From Megaustenia siamemsis (lineage: Eukaryota > Mollusca > Gastropoda > Stylommatophora > Ariophantidae), in contig JAVIAB010000008.1 of NCBI GenBank assembly GCA_032433765.1, positions 40,853,736 to 40,917,735 of the forward strand: a stretch of 64,000 nt of DNA, written 5' to 3'. The notes beneath the pieces are model-generated. The model searched no databases. It worked only from the letters and a program-made list of their open reading frames with translations, and was not told the DNA's origin. This document shows positions 34,335-44,810 of the stretch, piece by piece; the first letter of the stretch is position 1, and every line of letters begins with the position of its first letter. The translations under genes were made by a program, and so were the position numbers.

Positions 34335-36140
34335 GACAGTACACAAGTATAGTGTGTATGAGTATGTGCAACTTATAATAAACTATGCAACGGATCTAGT
34401 GTATGAGTCATGCAACTTATAATGATCAATGCAACAGATCTAGTGTATGAGTCATGCAACTTATAATGATCAATGCAACAGATCTAGTGTATGAGTCATG
34501 CAACTTATAATGATCAATGCAACAGATCTAGTGTATGAGTCATGCAACTTATAATGATCAATGCAACAGATCTAGTGTATGAGTCATGCAACTTATAATG
34601 ATCAATGCAACAGATCTAGTGTATGAGTCATGCAACTTATAATGATCAATGCAACAGATCTAGTGTATGAGTCATGCAACTTATAATGATCAATGCAACA
34701 GATCTAGTGTATGAGTCATGCAACTTATAATGATCAATGCAACAGATCTAGTGTATGAGTCATGCAACTTATAATGATCAATGCAACAGGTCTAGTGTAT
34801 GAGTCATGCAACTTATAATGATCAATGCAACAGGTCTAGTGTATGAGTCATGCAACTTATAATGATCAATGCAACGGATCTAGTGTATGAGTCATGCAAC
34901 TTATAATGATCAATGCAACAGATCTAGTGTATGAGTCATGCAACTTATAATGATCAATGCAACAGATCTAGTGTATGAGTCATGCAACTTATAATGATCA
35001 ATGCAACAGATCTAGTGTATGAGTCATGCAACTTATAATGATCAATGCAACAGGTGTAGCGTATGAGTATGTGCAACTTATAATGATCAATGCAACAGAT
35101 CTAGTGTATGAGTCATGCAACTTATAATGAACAATGCAACAGGTGTAGCGTATGAGTATGTGCAACTTATAATGATCAATGCAACAGATCTAGTGTATGA
35201 GTCATGCAACTTATAATGATCAATGCAACAGATCTAGTGTATGAGTCATGCAACTTATAATGATCAATGCAACAGATCTAGTGTATGAGTCAGTGCAACT
35301 TATAATAAACAATGCAACAGGTCTAGTGTATGAGTCATGCAACTTATAATGATCAATGCAACAGATCTAGTGTATGAGTCATGCAACTTATAATGATCAA
35401 TGCAACAGATCTAGTGTATGAGTCATGCAACTTATAATAAACAATGCAACAGATCTAGCGTATGAGTCATGCAACTTATAATAAACAATGCAACAGATCT
35501 AGTGTATGAGTCATGCAACTTATAATAAACAATGCAACAGATCTAGCGTATGAGTATGTGCAACTTATAATGATCAATGCAACAGGTCTAGTGTATGAGT
35601 CATGCAACTTATAATAAACAATGCAACAGATCTAGCGTATGAGTATGTGCAACTTATAATGATCAATGCAACAGGTCTAGTGTATGAGTCATGCAACTTA
35701 TAATGATCAATGCAACAGATCTAGTATATGAGTCATGCAACTTATAATAAGCAATGCAACAGATCTAGTGTATGAGTCATGCAACTTATAATGATCAATG
35801 CAACAGATCTAGTATATGAGTCATGCAACTTATAATGATCAATGCAACAGATCTAGTGTATGAGTCATGCAACTTATAATGATCAATGCAACAGATCTAG
35901 TATATGAGTCATGCAACTTATAATAAGCAATGCAACAGATCTAGTGTATGAGTCATGCAACTTATAATGATCAATGCAACAGATCTAGTGTATGAATCAT
36001 GCAACTTATAATGATCAATGCAACAGATCTAGTGTATGAGTCATGCAACTTATAATGATCAATGCAACAGATGTAGTCAGTATGAGTCACTCAACTTATA
36101 ATGAACAAAATAGATAAATCTAGTGCATTTCAATGAATGG
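34335..36140. repeat. 44-bp tandem array (about 40 copies) with AP-1 palindromes
   Basis: The unit is GATCTAGTGTATGAGTCATG followed by CAACTTATAATGATCAATGC and AACA. Most units contain ATGAGTCAT, an exact AP-1/TRE-type palindrome (TGAGTCA core); a minority carry ATGAGTATGTGC instead. Variants AATAAACAATG and AATAAGCAATG occur in the right half. Diverged units continue to about 36,290. Confidence 0.95.
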
Positions 36141-37024
36141 CATAACTTATAATGAAAAGTGCAACAGATCTAGTGTATAAGTTTTATTGAGTCACACAAC
36201 TTATAATTAACAATACCATAAACCTAGCGTAGTGTATATATATGTTATACCAGTTATAATCAATGCTTCAACAGATCTATTATACTCATATGACATTCAA
36301 AGCAACACAACTTACAAGATATGTGTGTCTCTCGTATTCTAGTCAATGAAAGTCATAGTTCCCTGTCTTAAAAGTTAAAAAGCCAATACAAACTGCATCA
36401 GAAATGTTCAGCTTGTCAGCGTTCCTACACAGCAGCACATTAAATATCTGACGAGAGAGTCCTACACATGGATATTGGGAGTAAAGCTTAGACACAGCAC
36501 TTTCAAATGTTCGACATTATTCTGTGTGTTATCTCCACCGCCCTTTCTGTAGACTAGAATGAAAGCTGGAGGTAAGAGATTGATGTATCGACTGGACAAG
36601 GCGAGTGGCGTCCCTTGAATTACTGATCGCGATCGGCGGTGACCGTCCAGAGACGACATGCGTGGGTTTGCGCTAAATTCTTTCATTCTCTCTCCCTTTC
36701 TTTATATATCTCTCTCTCTCTCTCTCTCTCTTTCTTTCTATCCCCGTGTATATATGTGTGTGTGTGTGTGTTCAAGCTCCTCACAAACCACACAAGTATG
36801 TCGAAGTCGGATGTGTCGGGCTGAAACACACAGATATGACATCATGAATAAAATTGCGACACAACGCATCCAACAACTATCTATCGTGCGTCTAAGAGAG
36901 CACGATGAGGAGGTTACTATTTGGACGATCACAAGAATAAGACTACACAAGTTACATAGGGCAATAAACATTGCGCTCCATATTAAACGTTGTACTTCTA
37001 GTTCCTACAGCTGCTGCCTGTTTC
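36141..37024. other. No gene recognised; (TC)n and (TG)n microsatellites
   Basis: Diverged array edge to about 36,290, then unique sequence. (CT)n at about 36,706-36,732 and (GT)n at about 36,755-36,771. No coding support. Confidence 0.5.
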
Positions 37025-39330
37025 CTATACTAACAATAGGTCCTGTTATACTGGCAGTAGGTACTAGTGTATTAACAATATGTCATTTTATACTGGCATT
37101 AGGTACTTGTGTACTAACAATAGGTCCTGTTATACTGGCAGCAGGTACTAGTGTACTAACAATAGGTCCTGTTATACTGGCAGCAGGTACTAGTGTACTA
37201 ACAATAGGTCCTGTTATACTGGCAGCAGGTACTAGTGTACTAACAATAAGTCCTGTTATACTGGCAGCAGGTACTAGTGTACTAACAATAGGTCCTTTTA
37301 TACTGGCAGTAGGTACTAGTGTACTAATAATAGGTCCTTTTATACTGGCAGTAGGTACTAGTATACTAACAATAGGTCCTGTTATACTGGCAGTAGGTAC
37401 TAGTGTACTAATAATAGGTCCTTTTATACTGGCAGTATGTACTAGTGTATTAACAATATGTCATTTTATACTGGCAGTAGGTACTAGTGTACTAACAATT
37501 GGTCCTTTTATGCTGGCAGTAGGTACTAGTGTATTAACAATAGGTCCTTTTATACTGGCAATAGGTACTAGTGTATTAACAATAGGTCCTTTTATACTGG
37601 CAGTAGGTTCTAGTGTATTAACAATAGGTCATTTTATACTGCCAGTAGTTACTAGTGTATTAACAATAGGTCCTTGTGTGCTAACAATAGGTCCTTTTAT
37701 ACTGGCAATAGGTACTAGTGTATTAACAATAAGTCCTTTTATACTGGCAATAGGTACTAGTGTTTTAACAATAAGTCCTTTTATACTGGCAATAGGTAAT
37801 AGTGTATTAATAATAGGTCCTTTTATACTGGCAATATGTACTAGTGTACTAATAATAGGTCCTTTTATACTGGCAGTAGGTACTAGTATACTAACAATAG
37901 GTCCTGTTATACTGGCAGTAGGTACTAGTGTATTAACAATATGTCATTTTATACTGGCATTAGGTACTTGTGTACTAACAATTTGTCCTTTTATGCTGGC
38001 AGTAGGTGCTAGTGTACTAACAATAGGTCCTTTATACTGGCAGTAGGTACTAGTGTACTAACAATAGGTACTGTTATACTGGCAGTAGGCACTAGTGTAC
38101 TAACAATAAGTCCTGTTATACTGGCAATAGTTACAAGTGTATTAACAATAGGTCCTGTTATACTGGCAGTAGGTACTAGTGTACTAACAATATGTCCTTT
38201 TATACTGGCAATAGGTCCTTGCGTACTAACAATATGTCCTTTTATACTGGCAATAGGTCCTTGTGTACTAACAATAGGTCCTTTTATGCTGGCAATAGGT
38301 CCTTGTGTAATAACAACAGGTCCTTTTATACTGGCAATAGGTACTTGTGTATTAACAAAAGGTCCTTTTATACTGGCAATAGGTACTAATGTATTAACAA
38401 TAGGTCCTTTTATACTGGCAATAAGTACTAGTATATTAACAATAGGTCCTTTTATACTGGCAATAGGTACTAGTGTATTAACAATAGGTCATTTTATACC
38501 GACAGTAGGTACTAGTGTATTAACAATAGGTCATTGTGTGCTAACAATAGTCCCGTTATACTGGCAATAGGTACTACTGTATTAACAATAGGTCCTTTTA
38601 TACTGGTATTAAGTAATAGTGTATTAATAATAGGCCCTGTTATACTGGCAGTATGTACTAGTGTATTAACAATATGTCATTTTATACTGGCAGTAGGTAC
38701 TAGTGTACTAACAATTGGTCCTTTTATGCTGGCAGTAGGTACTAGTGTACTAACAATAGGTCCTTTTATACTGGCAGTAAGTACTAGTGTACTAACAATA
38801 GGTCCTGCTATACTGGCAGTAGGTACTAGTGTACTAACAATATGTCCTTTTATACTGGCAATAGGTTCTTGTGTACTAACAATAGGTCCTTTTATACTGG
38901 CAATAGGTCCTTGTGTAATAACAACAGGTCCTTTTATACTGGCAATAGGTACTTGTGTACTAACAATAGGTCCTTTTATACTGGCAATAGGTACTAGTGT
39001 ATTAACAATAGGTCCTTTTATACTGGCAGTAGGTACTTGTGTATTAACAATAGGTCATTTTATACTGCCAGTAGGTACTAGTGTATTAACAATAAGTCCT
39101 TTTATACTGGCAATAATTACTAGTGTATTAACAATAAGTCCTTTTATACTGGCAATAGGTAATAGTGTATTAATAATAGGTCCTTTTATACTGGCAATAG
39201 GTCCTTGTGTACTAACAATAGGTCTTTTTATACTGTCAATAGGTCCTTGTGTACTAACAATAGGTTCTTTTATACTGGCAATAGGTCCTTGTGTAATAAC
39301 AATAGGTCCTTTCATACTGACGACGATGGT
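37025..39330. repeat. 42-bp tandem array (about 54 copies)
   Basis: The unit is built from CCTTTTATACTGGCAGTAGG, TACTAGTGTACTAACAATAGG and close variants (CAATAGG, CCTTGTG, GTCATTTTA). The 42-bp period leaves the plus strand open over long distances with a hydrophobic 14-residue repeat (TIGPFILAVGTSVL). Frame breaks occur at about 38,040 and 38,560 where units lost a base. No start context, signal or flanking gene supports translation. Confidence 0.95.
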
Positions 39331-39539
39331 TTTATATAGGGTTTCGGTAGGTCTCCCACTTGTTTTGTCCTTGTGTCGTTCAATGTCTACTAAAGCGTCT
39401 AAAGAGAATGAAGGAATTAAGCACATGTCTTCCATATTAGAAAAAAATGAGAAATTTAGCAGCAACAAGAATAGAAATGAGACTTACAACGAGAAAGAGA
39501 AAGCGCTTTATTTGTTTTATGTGAAGATCAAATGTGTTC

Positions 39540-40729
39540 TGTCTACATCATCCGAGTGCCATCGAAGGTTGGCTACCATGGAGCGCCATTCTGCTCTGTC
39601 TCTTGCTTTGATGGTGCAGGTTGTCATAGGCTGGTTTGTCCATCTTTTGATGTTACTCGTCCATGTTAGTCTTGGTCTGCCTCTTTTACCTTGTATTTTC
39701 CCCTCCAGGATTACTTTTAGTAGGCTGTTGTGTCTTTTAACATGGCCCTACAATCGCATTTGTCTTATTTGAATTGTGTTTAGTAGTTCTCTTTTCATTT
39801 TTAGTTGTTTTAAGAGATCGTCGTTTGTTTTCTTTTCCTTCCATCCAATTCTACCTATTCTTCTATATATCCACATTTCAAAGGCTTCAATTCTCTCTTC
39901 TGTTTTCTTGTCTAATGTCCATGTTTCTGCACCATATAGGAATACTGAGAAGATGTAACAATTTGCTATTCTTAGTTTTAGCCCTGGTGTTATTTGCTTT
40001 GATGTTAGTATGTTCTTCATGGCATTAAGATTACTTTTTACCATTCCTATTCTTTTGTTAATTTCTTTTTTACATTTTCCATCACTGGTTATAGTATGTC
40101 CAAGGTAGTTGTAGTTCTGAACTGTCTCCAGGTCTATTCCTTCTATTTTGATATCCATTTGTGGGTTTTGAGTATCTTCTTTATTTATGATCATAGTTTT
40201 AGTCTTTTTGATATTCATATCAAGTCCATATTTTTGCTTGTCATGTTTATTTCATTAAGTAATTGTTGTAGATCTTTAGGGTTTTCTTCTAATAGTACAG
40301 TATCATCAGCATATCTGAGGTTATTGATTATCTTTCCATTAATTTGTAGGCCTGGCATCTATGTGATGTTTTTAAAGATTTGCTCAGTGTATAGACTGAA
40401 CAAGCTTGGTGATAGGATGCATCCCTGTCTTACTCCTCTTTTTATATCAATGGGTGTAGAGTTCTCTTTGTTATATTTTATTATCGCTGTTTGCTCCCAG
40501 TACAGACTACATATTAGTCGTATGTCCATGTCATCTAGATGTATCTCTTTTAGGCATTCTATAAGTTGTTTCTGGTGTACTCTAACAAAAGCTTTGGTGT
40601 AGTCTATGTAGCAGGCATATATTGGTTTGTTTACTTCTGTGTACTTTTCGATTAATGTTCTCATGTAGAACATGGCTTCTTTTGTCCCGCTATTTTTCCT
40701 AAATCCAATTGCTGGTCATCTAATTCAGT
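39540..40729 (-). mobile_element. LINE family A (RTE-like), 3' half, left of nested LINE
   Basis: The minus strand carries the RT from the ACYIDYTKAFVRVHQKQLIE segment (near 40,610) through the GVRQGCILSPSLFSLYTEQI block, a palm region with NLRYADDTVLLEENP-like codons near 40,300 and the thumb/tail with NYNYLGHTITSDGKCKKEIN, FLYGAETWTLDKKTEERIEA and MWIYRRIGRIGWKEKKTNDD. Frames are interrupted near 40,220-40,360. The element is split at ATCTAATTCAGT (40,718-40,729) and resumes at 44,799. Confidence 0.85.
40718..40729. repeat. Target-site duplication, left (ATCTAATTCAGT)
   Basis: Exact 12-bp match to 44,799-44,810 on the other side of the nested LINE. Confidence 0.85.
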
Positions 40730-43700
40730 CATCAATTCTCCTCATCAAGGCCAGCTCCTTGTCGTGGGGATGGGGCTTAACAGTCACCAGGGACTGAAAA
40801 CCAAGACTGGCCAGGCCTTCCTACACCCGTGCAAGACCACAGTCTGCTCTAGCAATTTTAAGTGCTGAAGTCGGAGGCAACCAGCCAAAAGGCGCACTAC
40901 AAAAATCAGGATGCCACGCACTCACGCCAATGGGAAGCATGCCTATAACTGCAAATCGATATGGCACTCGCCCTGTGATGGACACTCAGGCAGGTGCAGC
41001 GCCGGGCCCTCAGCCTCGAAAGGGCCCAACCTATATTACTGGATGTCCTTCTCAATCGCTCTGTGGAGTCAGGGGGCGAGAGAATAGAGTTACTGGCCAA
41101 CCCAAAATAAGACCACTCAAAATAATGCACTGGAATGCTGAAGGCATCAACAGCAAAAGAGATGGGTACAGTAAAAAGATAGAATTAGAAAATATCCTGC
41201 ATGAAGAACAAGTAAGCATATGCTGTTTGCAGGAAACCCATCTAAACAACGACATAGCCTTGAAGATTAGGGGATACCAGTGCTACCGATCTGACAGGAA
41301 AAACAGACAAAAGGGCGGAATACTGACTCTTGTAAGGAACAACATTAATGCATGTCAGATTGAAGTGTATATGGATGGGGCGGAATATCAAATACTGCAC
41401 CTCAGGACAGGAAATACAGACTTCCATCTACTAAACTACTACTGTCCGAGTGACCGCCCACTAGCACTAGACACAATTACATTAAAAGAAAGAATAATTG
41501 TATGTGGAGACTTTAACAGCCATTCACAGAGCTGGGGCTATGAAGATATGGACAAGAGAGGTGAAGAACTTGAAAATTGGCAGGATGACAATGGGCTTAT
41601 ACTATTAAACCAGGCAACAGATCCACCAACATTCTATTCCAGATCATGGCATACCACATCTACACCAGACCTTGCTTTCCATTCACCAGACCTGGATTGG
41701 AATATCACACGTATTGTTGGGAAACAACTTGGAGGCAGCGACCACCGACCTGTCTTTTTAGTGGTGCAAAATGAGGCCGTCAGGGAGAGCAGCACTCTCT
41801 CCAGATGGAATTACAAAAAGGCAGACTGGAAAATGTATCAACATTACACCAGTGTACTGACTAAAGATCTAAATACAGACAGAGACATCAACAAAATAGT
41901 TGATGAATTCAGTAGACTAATAATACAAGCTGCCAGTGAAACAATACCCAGAGGGGCACGGAAACACTACAAACCATACTGGAATAGTGAACTAGAGCAA
42001 CTGCACAATGACATGGAAACATCTCGAAAACAAGCAGAAAATAACCCCTGCCAGGAACACCACAATAACTATCAGCATGCTAAAGCCAAATTTCAATGGG
42101 CTAAACTACAAGCCAGACGGAGAAGTTGGAAAGAGAAAACAGAGTACATGAATCTAGAACGAGACACAAGAAAAGTGTGGAAGCTTGTAAAACAGCTGAA
42201 TGATGAGGGTACAGAAGGGAACACAAAAATTACACTGAAGAAGGATGGAAACATTCTAACAGGTAAACATGCAGCAAATCACTTTGCAGACTCCTTTGCA
42301 AATGACAACAATATTGAAATTAGCCTAGAGAAACGTCAAGAGACCCGTCTAAAACAACAAAATGCAAGACAAGAAGAGACTGCACATGAAGTCATGGAAA
42401 TACCCATTACACAAAGAGAGCTAGAGCTGGCAATATCCAAATTAAAAATGAAAAAGTCACCAGGTAGTGATGGAGTGTCTAATGAAATGATTAAGAACTT
42501 GGGAACTGCAGCTAAAGCAAAACTACTGCAGATCTACAACATTTGCTGGATCACAGGTAAAGTGCCACAGGCATGGAGAGAAGCAATTATGATACCATTA
42601 CTAAAGCCAGGAAAAGATGGTTCAATGACATCCAGCTATAGACCAATCAGCCTTACAAGCTGTTTGTGTAAAACAATGGAACGTATAATCAATCTCAGAC
42701 TGCAGTGGTACCTGGAAAGTGAAAATCTCCTTGTCCCACAACAAGCAGGCTTTAGACAGTGTTACTCTACCGAAGATCAGGCAACCTATCTTTCCCAGGA
42801 AATTGAGGATGCGTTTCAAGAAAAGAAACTGGTACTAGCAGCATGGATAGACCTAAAGAAAGCATTTGATAAGGTATGGAAGGAAGGGCTTTTGAAGAAA
42901 CTGAGAAATTATGGAGTAAATGGCAGGATGTACAAATGGGTCAAAGCATACCTGCATAACAGGAGAGCCAGAGTGCAACTGGATGGTCTTAAGAGTAAGA
43001 AGGTCTTACTGCGCCAGGGCGTTCCACAGGGAGGGGTACTATCTCCAACACTTTTTCTGATCTACATCAATGACCTAGTTACTGAACTACCACATGGTAT
43101 CAAAGTGGCAATGTATGCAGATGACTTGGTAATGTGGTGCACAGAGGAGTATGCAACAGTGGCCTCCAAATTGTTACAAAGAGCTATGAATGCACTGAAT
43201 TCATGGACAAATAGATGGTGTATCAGCATCAATACAGACAAATGCAGTACTACACTTTTCACTCTTTCCCCAAAACAAAAAGCAGGAGCCATCTATATAA
43301 ACAATGAGCCTGTGAAAGAAGACATACAGGCTACGTATCTCGGAGTTACATTTGATAACAAACTATCTTGGAAACAGCAGATAAATAAGGCAACCCAAAA
43401 AGCAAGGAGAAAATTGGCTATTCTAAGAAAGCTGTGTGGAACTACGTGGGGTGCGAGTGGGAAAATACTCAGTAAAGTTTACCAACAGAGTATACGCCCA
43501 CATTTAGAATATGGATCATCTGCATGGTGTTCAGCATCAAACACCACACTTCAAGAACTGGATAAAGTACAAAACCAGGCACTTATGGTCATCACAGGAG
43601 CAATGAAATCAACACCAATATTAGAGATGGAGAAATTGTGGAGGATACCAGCACTGAGAGAACGGAGGGACACAAAGGTGCTGATACAGGCAGAAAAATT

Positions 43701-44798
43701 TGCTTGCATGCCGAGACATCCAATGAAGGACCGATTCCAAAATCTTGCATTGGGACGACTTAAGAGAAGCAGTTTTATCCACCAAGCCAAGCGTATTAGT
43801 AGACAAACACCAGACATGCCAAGAGCTGTTAACCCCCTACTGCCCATACCAGAACAGACTCCCTGGACAGAGGAATCTGGATTACCAGTTCAAATACGGA
43901 CAGAAGTGAAAGGAATAGTTGATAAAGAGGAACAGAATAGTCTACAGCGAAAAACAATAACTCTCAGTTTCCTGGATGAAGAATACCCACAAGACCTATG
44001 GATTCGTGTGTATACAGATGGATCAGCACAGAATGCAGTAAAAAATGGGGGAGCAGGTGCATATATAGAATACCCAAATAACACTAGGGATATGAATAAA
44101 ATAGCAACAGGGAAATATTGTCACAATTATGATGCAGAAATACAAGCAATAAAGTTAGCAATAGAAAAACTGCTGAACATTAATCTTAGCCCGCAGCCTG
44201 TAGTGTTTTTGACAGATGCAAGATCAGTACTCCAAGCACTACAATCCAGAAAATTACCACATCTGCAGACCTTATTGACTGAACTCTGCAAGCACCACAG
44301 GGTTGCCCTGCAGTGGATCCCATCTCACTGTGGAATACCAGGAAATGAGAAAGCAGATCAGTTGGCAAAGGAAGGTTCAACAGGCACACAACTAGATACA
44401 CCTGTTACATACCATCATAAGAAACAGATAATCAAATCAATCAGAGGACCACAAGCCCCAAATCAGGATGCCTTTTATAATATGAATAGATATGAACAAG
44501 TTATCATTATACGTCTCAGAACAGGACACAATCGACTCCATAGTCACATGTATACAAAATTCAAGATCGGCACCTCAACTACTTGTACATGTGGACAGGC
44601 GCCCCAGACTGCTGAACACATACTTCAAGACTGCACTGAATATAGTAGACTGAGGAAAATCCATTGGCCCATAGATACAACACTACAGACAAAACTATAT
44701 GGGCCACTGCAAGAATTACAAAAGACAGTAACATTTATACAGGAAACGACATTGCAGATATAGACAATGCTTCAGGCGAACGAAAGATAGATAGATAG
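40730..44798 (+). mobile_element. Complete RNase H-bearing LINE (I/Ingi-like), nested in family A
   Basis: About 4.07 kb, bounded by a perfect 12-bp target duplication. It has a 200-bp 5' leader, one intact open frame (40,930-44,763) with endonuclease, reverse transcriptase, RNase H and a C-terminal zinc-knuckle-like motif, a very short 3' region and a (GATA)n tail (44,785-44,798). The lack of a separate ORF1 and the RNase H domain point to the I/Ingi group of non-LTR elements; Nimb-type I elements are an alternative. The intact frame and perfect duplication indicate a young copy. Confidence 0.85.
40930..44763 (+). CDS. LINE polyprotein: endonuclease, reverse transcriptase, RNase H
   Basis: 1277 residues without interruption. 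The APE-type endonuclease starts at about residue 63 (LKIMHWNAEGINSKR), with CCLQETHL (about 100), CGDFNSHSQSWG (about 191-202) and GGSDHRPVF (about 267-275), that is, the usual catalytic N, E, D and H positions. RT has AWIDLKKAFDKVW (about 637), RQGVPQGGVLSPTLF (about 695) and the catalytic VAMYADDLVMW (about 726-736). RNase H runs from IRVYTDGSAQNA (about 1024), through the DAEIQAIKLA and VVFLTDARSVLQAL segments, to WIPSHCGIPGNEKADQLA, so the D-E-D-D set is visible. The C-terminus has CTCGQAPQTAEHILQDC (about 1219-1235). The product would drive target-primed reverse transcription at nicked genomic DNA. The start at 40,930 is the first ATG of the frame; the real start could be slightly downstream (MHWNAEG at residue 67 would cut off the basic N-terminus). 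All motifs look functional. Confidence 0.9.
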   Translation: MGSMPITANRYGTRPVMDTQAGAAPGPQPRKGPTYITGCPSQSLCGVRGRENRVTGQPKIRPLKIMHWNAEGINSKRDGYSKKIELENILHEEQVSICCLQETHLNNDIALKIRGYQCYRSDRKNRQKGGILTLVRNNINACQIEVYMDGAEYQILHLRTGNTDFHLLNYYCPSDRPLALDTITLKERIIVCGDFNSHSQSWGYEDMDKRGEELENWQDDNGLILLNQATDPPTFYSRSWHTTSTPDLAFHSPDLDWNITRIVGKQLGGSDHRPVFLVVQNEAVRESSTLSRWNYKKADWKMYQHYTSVLTKDLNTDRDINKIVDEFSRLIIQAASETIPRGARKHYKPYWNSELEQLHNDMETSRKQAENNPCQEHHNNYQHAKAKFQWAKLQARRRSWKEKTEYMNLERDTRKVWKLVKQLNDEGTEGNTKITLKKDGNILTGKHAANHFADSFANDNNIEISLEKRQETRLKQQNARQEETAHEVMEIPITQRELELAISKLKMKKSPGSDGVSNEMIKNLGTAAKAKLLQIYNICWITGKVPQAWREAIMIPLLKPGKDGSMTSSYRPISLTSCLCKTMERIINLRLQWYLESENLLVPQQAGFRQCYSTEDQATYLSQEIEDAFQEKKLVLAAWIDLKKAFDKVWKEGLLKKLRNYGVNGRMYKWVKAYLHNRRARVQLDGLKSKKVLLRQGVPQGGVLSPTLFLIYINDLVTELPHGIKVAMYADDLVMWCTEEYATVASKLLQRAMNALNSWTNRWCISINTDKCSTTLFTLSPKQKAGAIYINNEPVKEDIQATYLGVTFDNKLSWKQQINKATQKARRKLAILRKLCGTTWGASGKILSKVYQQSIRPHLEYGSSAWCSASNTTLQELDKVQNQALMVITGAMKSTPILEMEKLWRIPALRERRDTKVLIQAEKFACMPRHPMKDRFQNLALGRLKRSSFIHQAKRISRQTPDMPRAVNPLLPIPEQTPWTEESGLPVQIRTEVKGIVDKEEQNSLQRKTITLSFLDEEYPQDLWIRVYTDGSAQNAVKNGGAGAYIEYPNNTRDMNKIATGKYCHNYDAEIQAIKLAIEKLLNINLSPQPVVFLTDARSVLQALQSRKLPHLQTLLTELCKHHRVALQWIPSHCGIPGNEKADQLAKEGSTGTQLDTPVTYHHKKQIIKSIRGPQAPNQDAFYNMNRYEQVIIIRLRTGHNRLHSHMYTKFKIGTSTTCTCGQAPQTAEHILQDCTEYSRLRKIHWPIDTTLQTKLYGPLQELQKTVTFIQETTLQI

Positions 44799-44810
44799 AT
44801 CTAATTCAGT
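44799..44810. repeat. Target-site duplication, right (ATCTAATTCAGT)
   Basis: Second copy of the 12 bp at 40,718-40,729; family A sequence resumes immediately after. Confidence 0.85.

Noticed and set aside
36658..39772. Long hydrophobic repeat proteins (462 and 412 codons)
   Set aside because: The 42-bp period keeps a frame open; the frame begins and ends in unrelated sequence and is broken where units lost a base.
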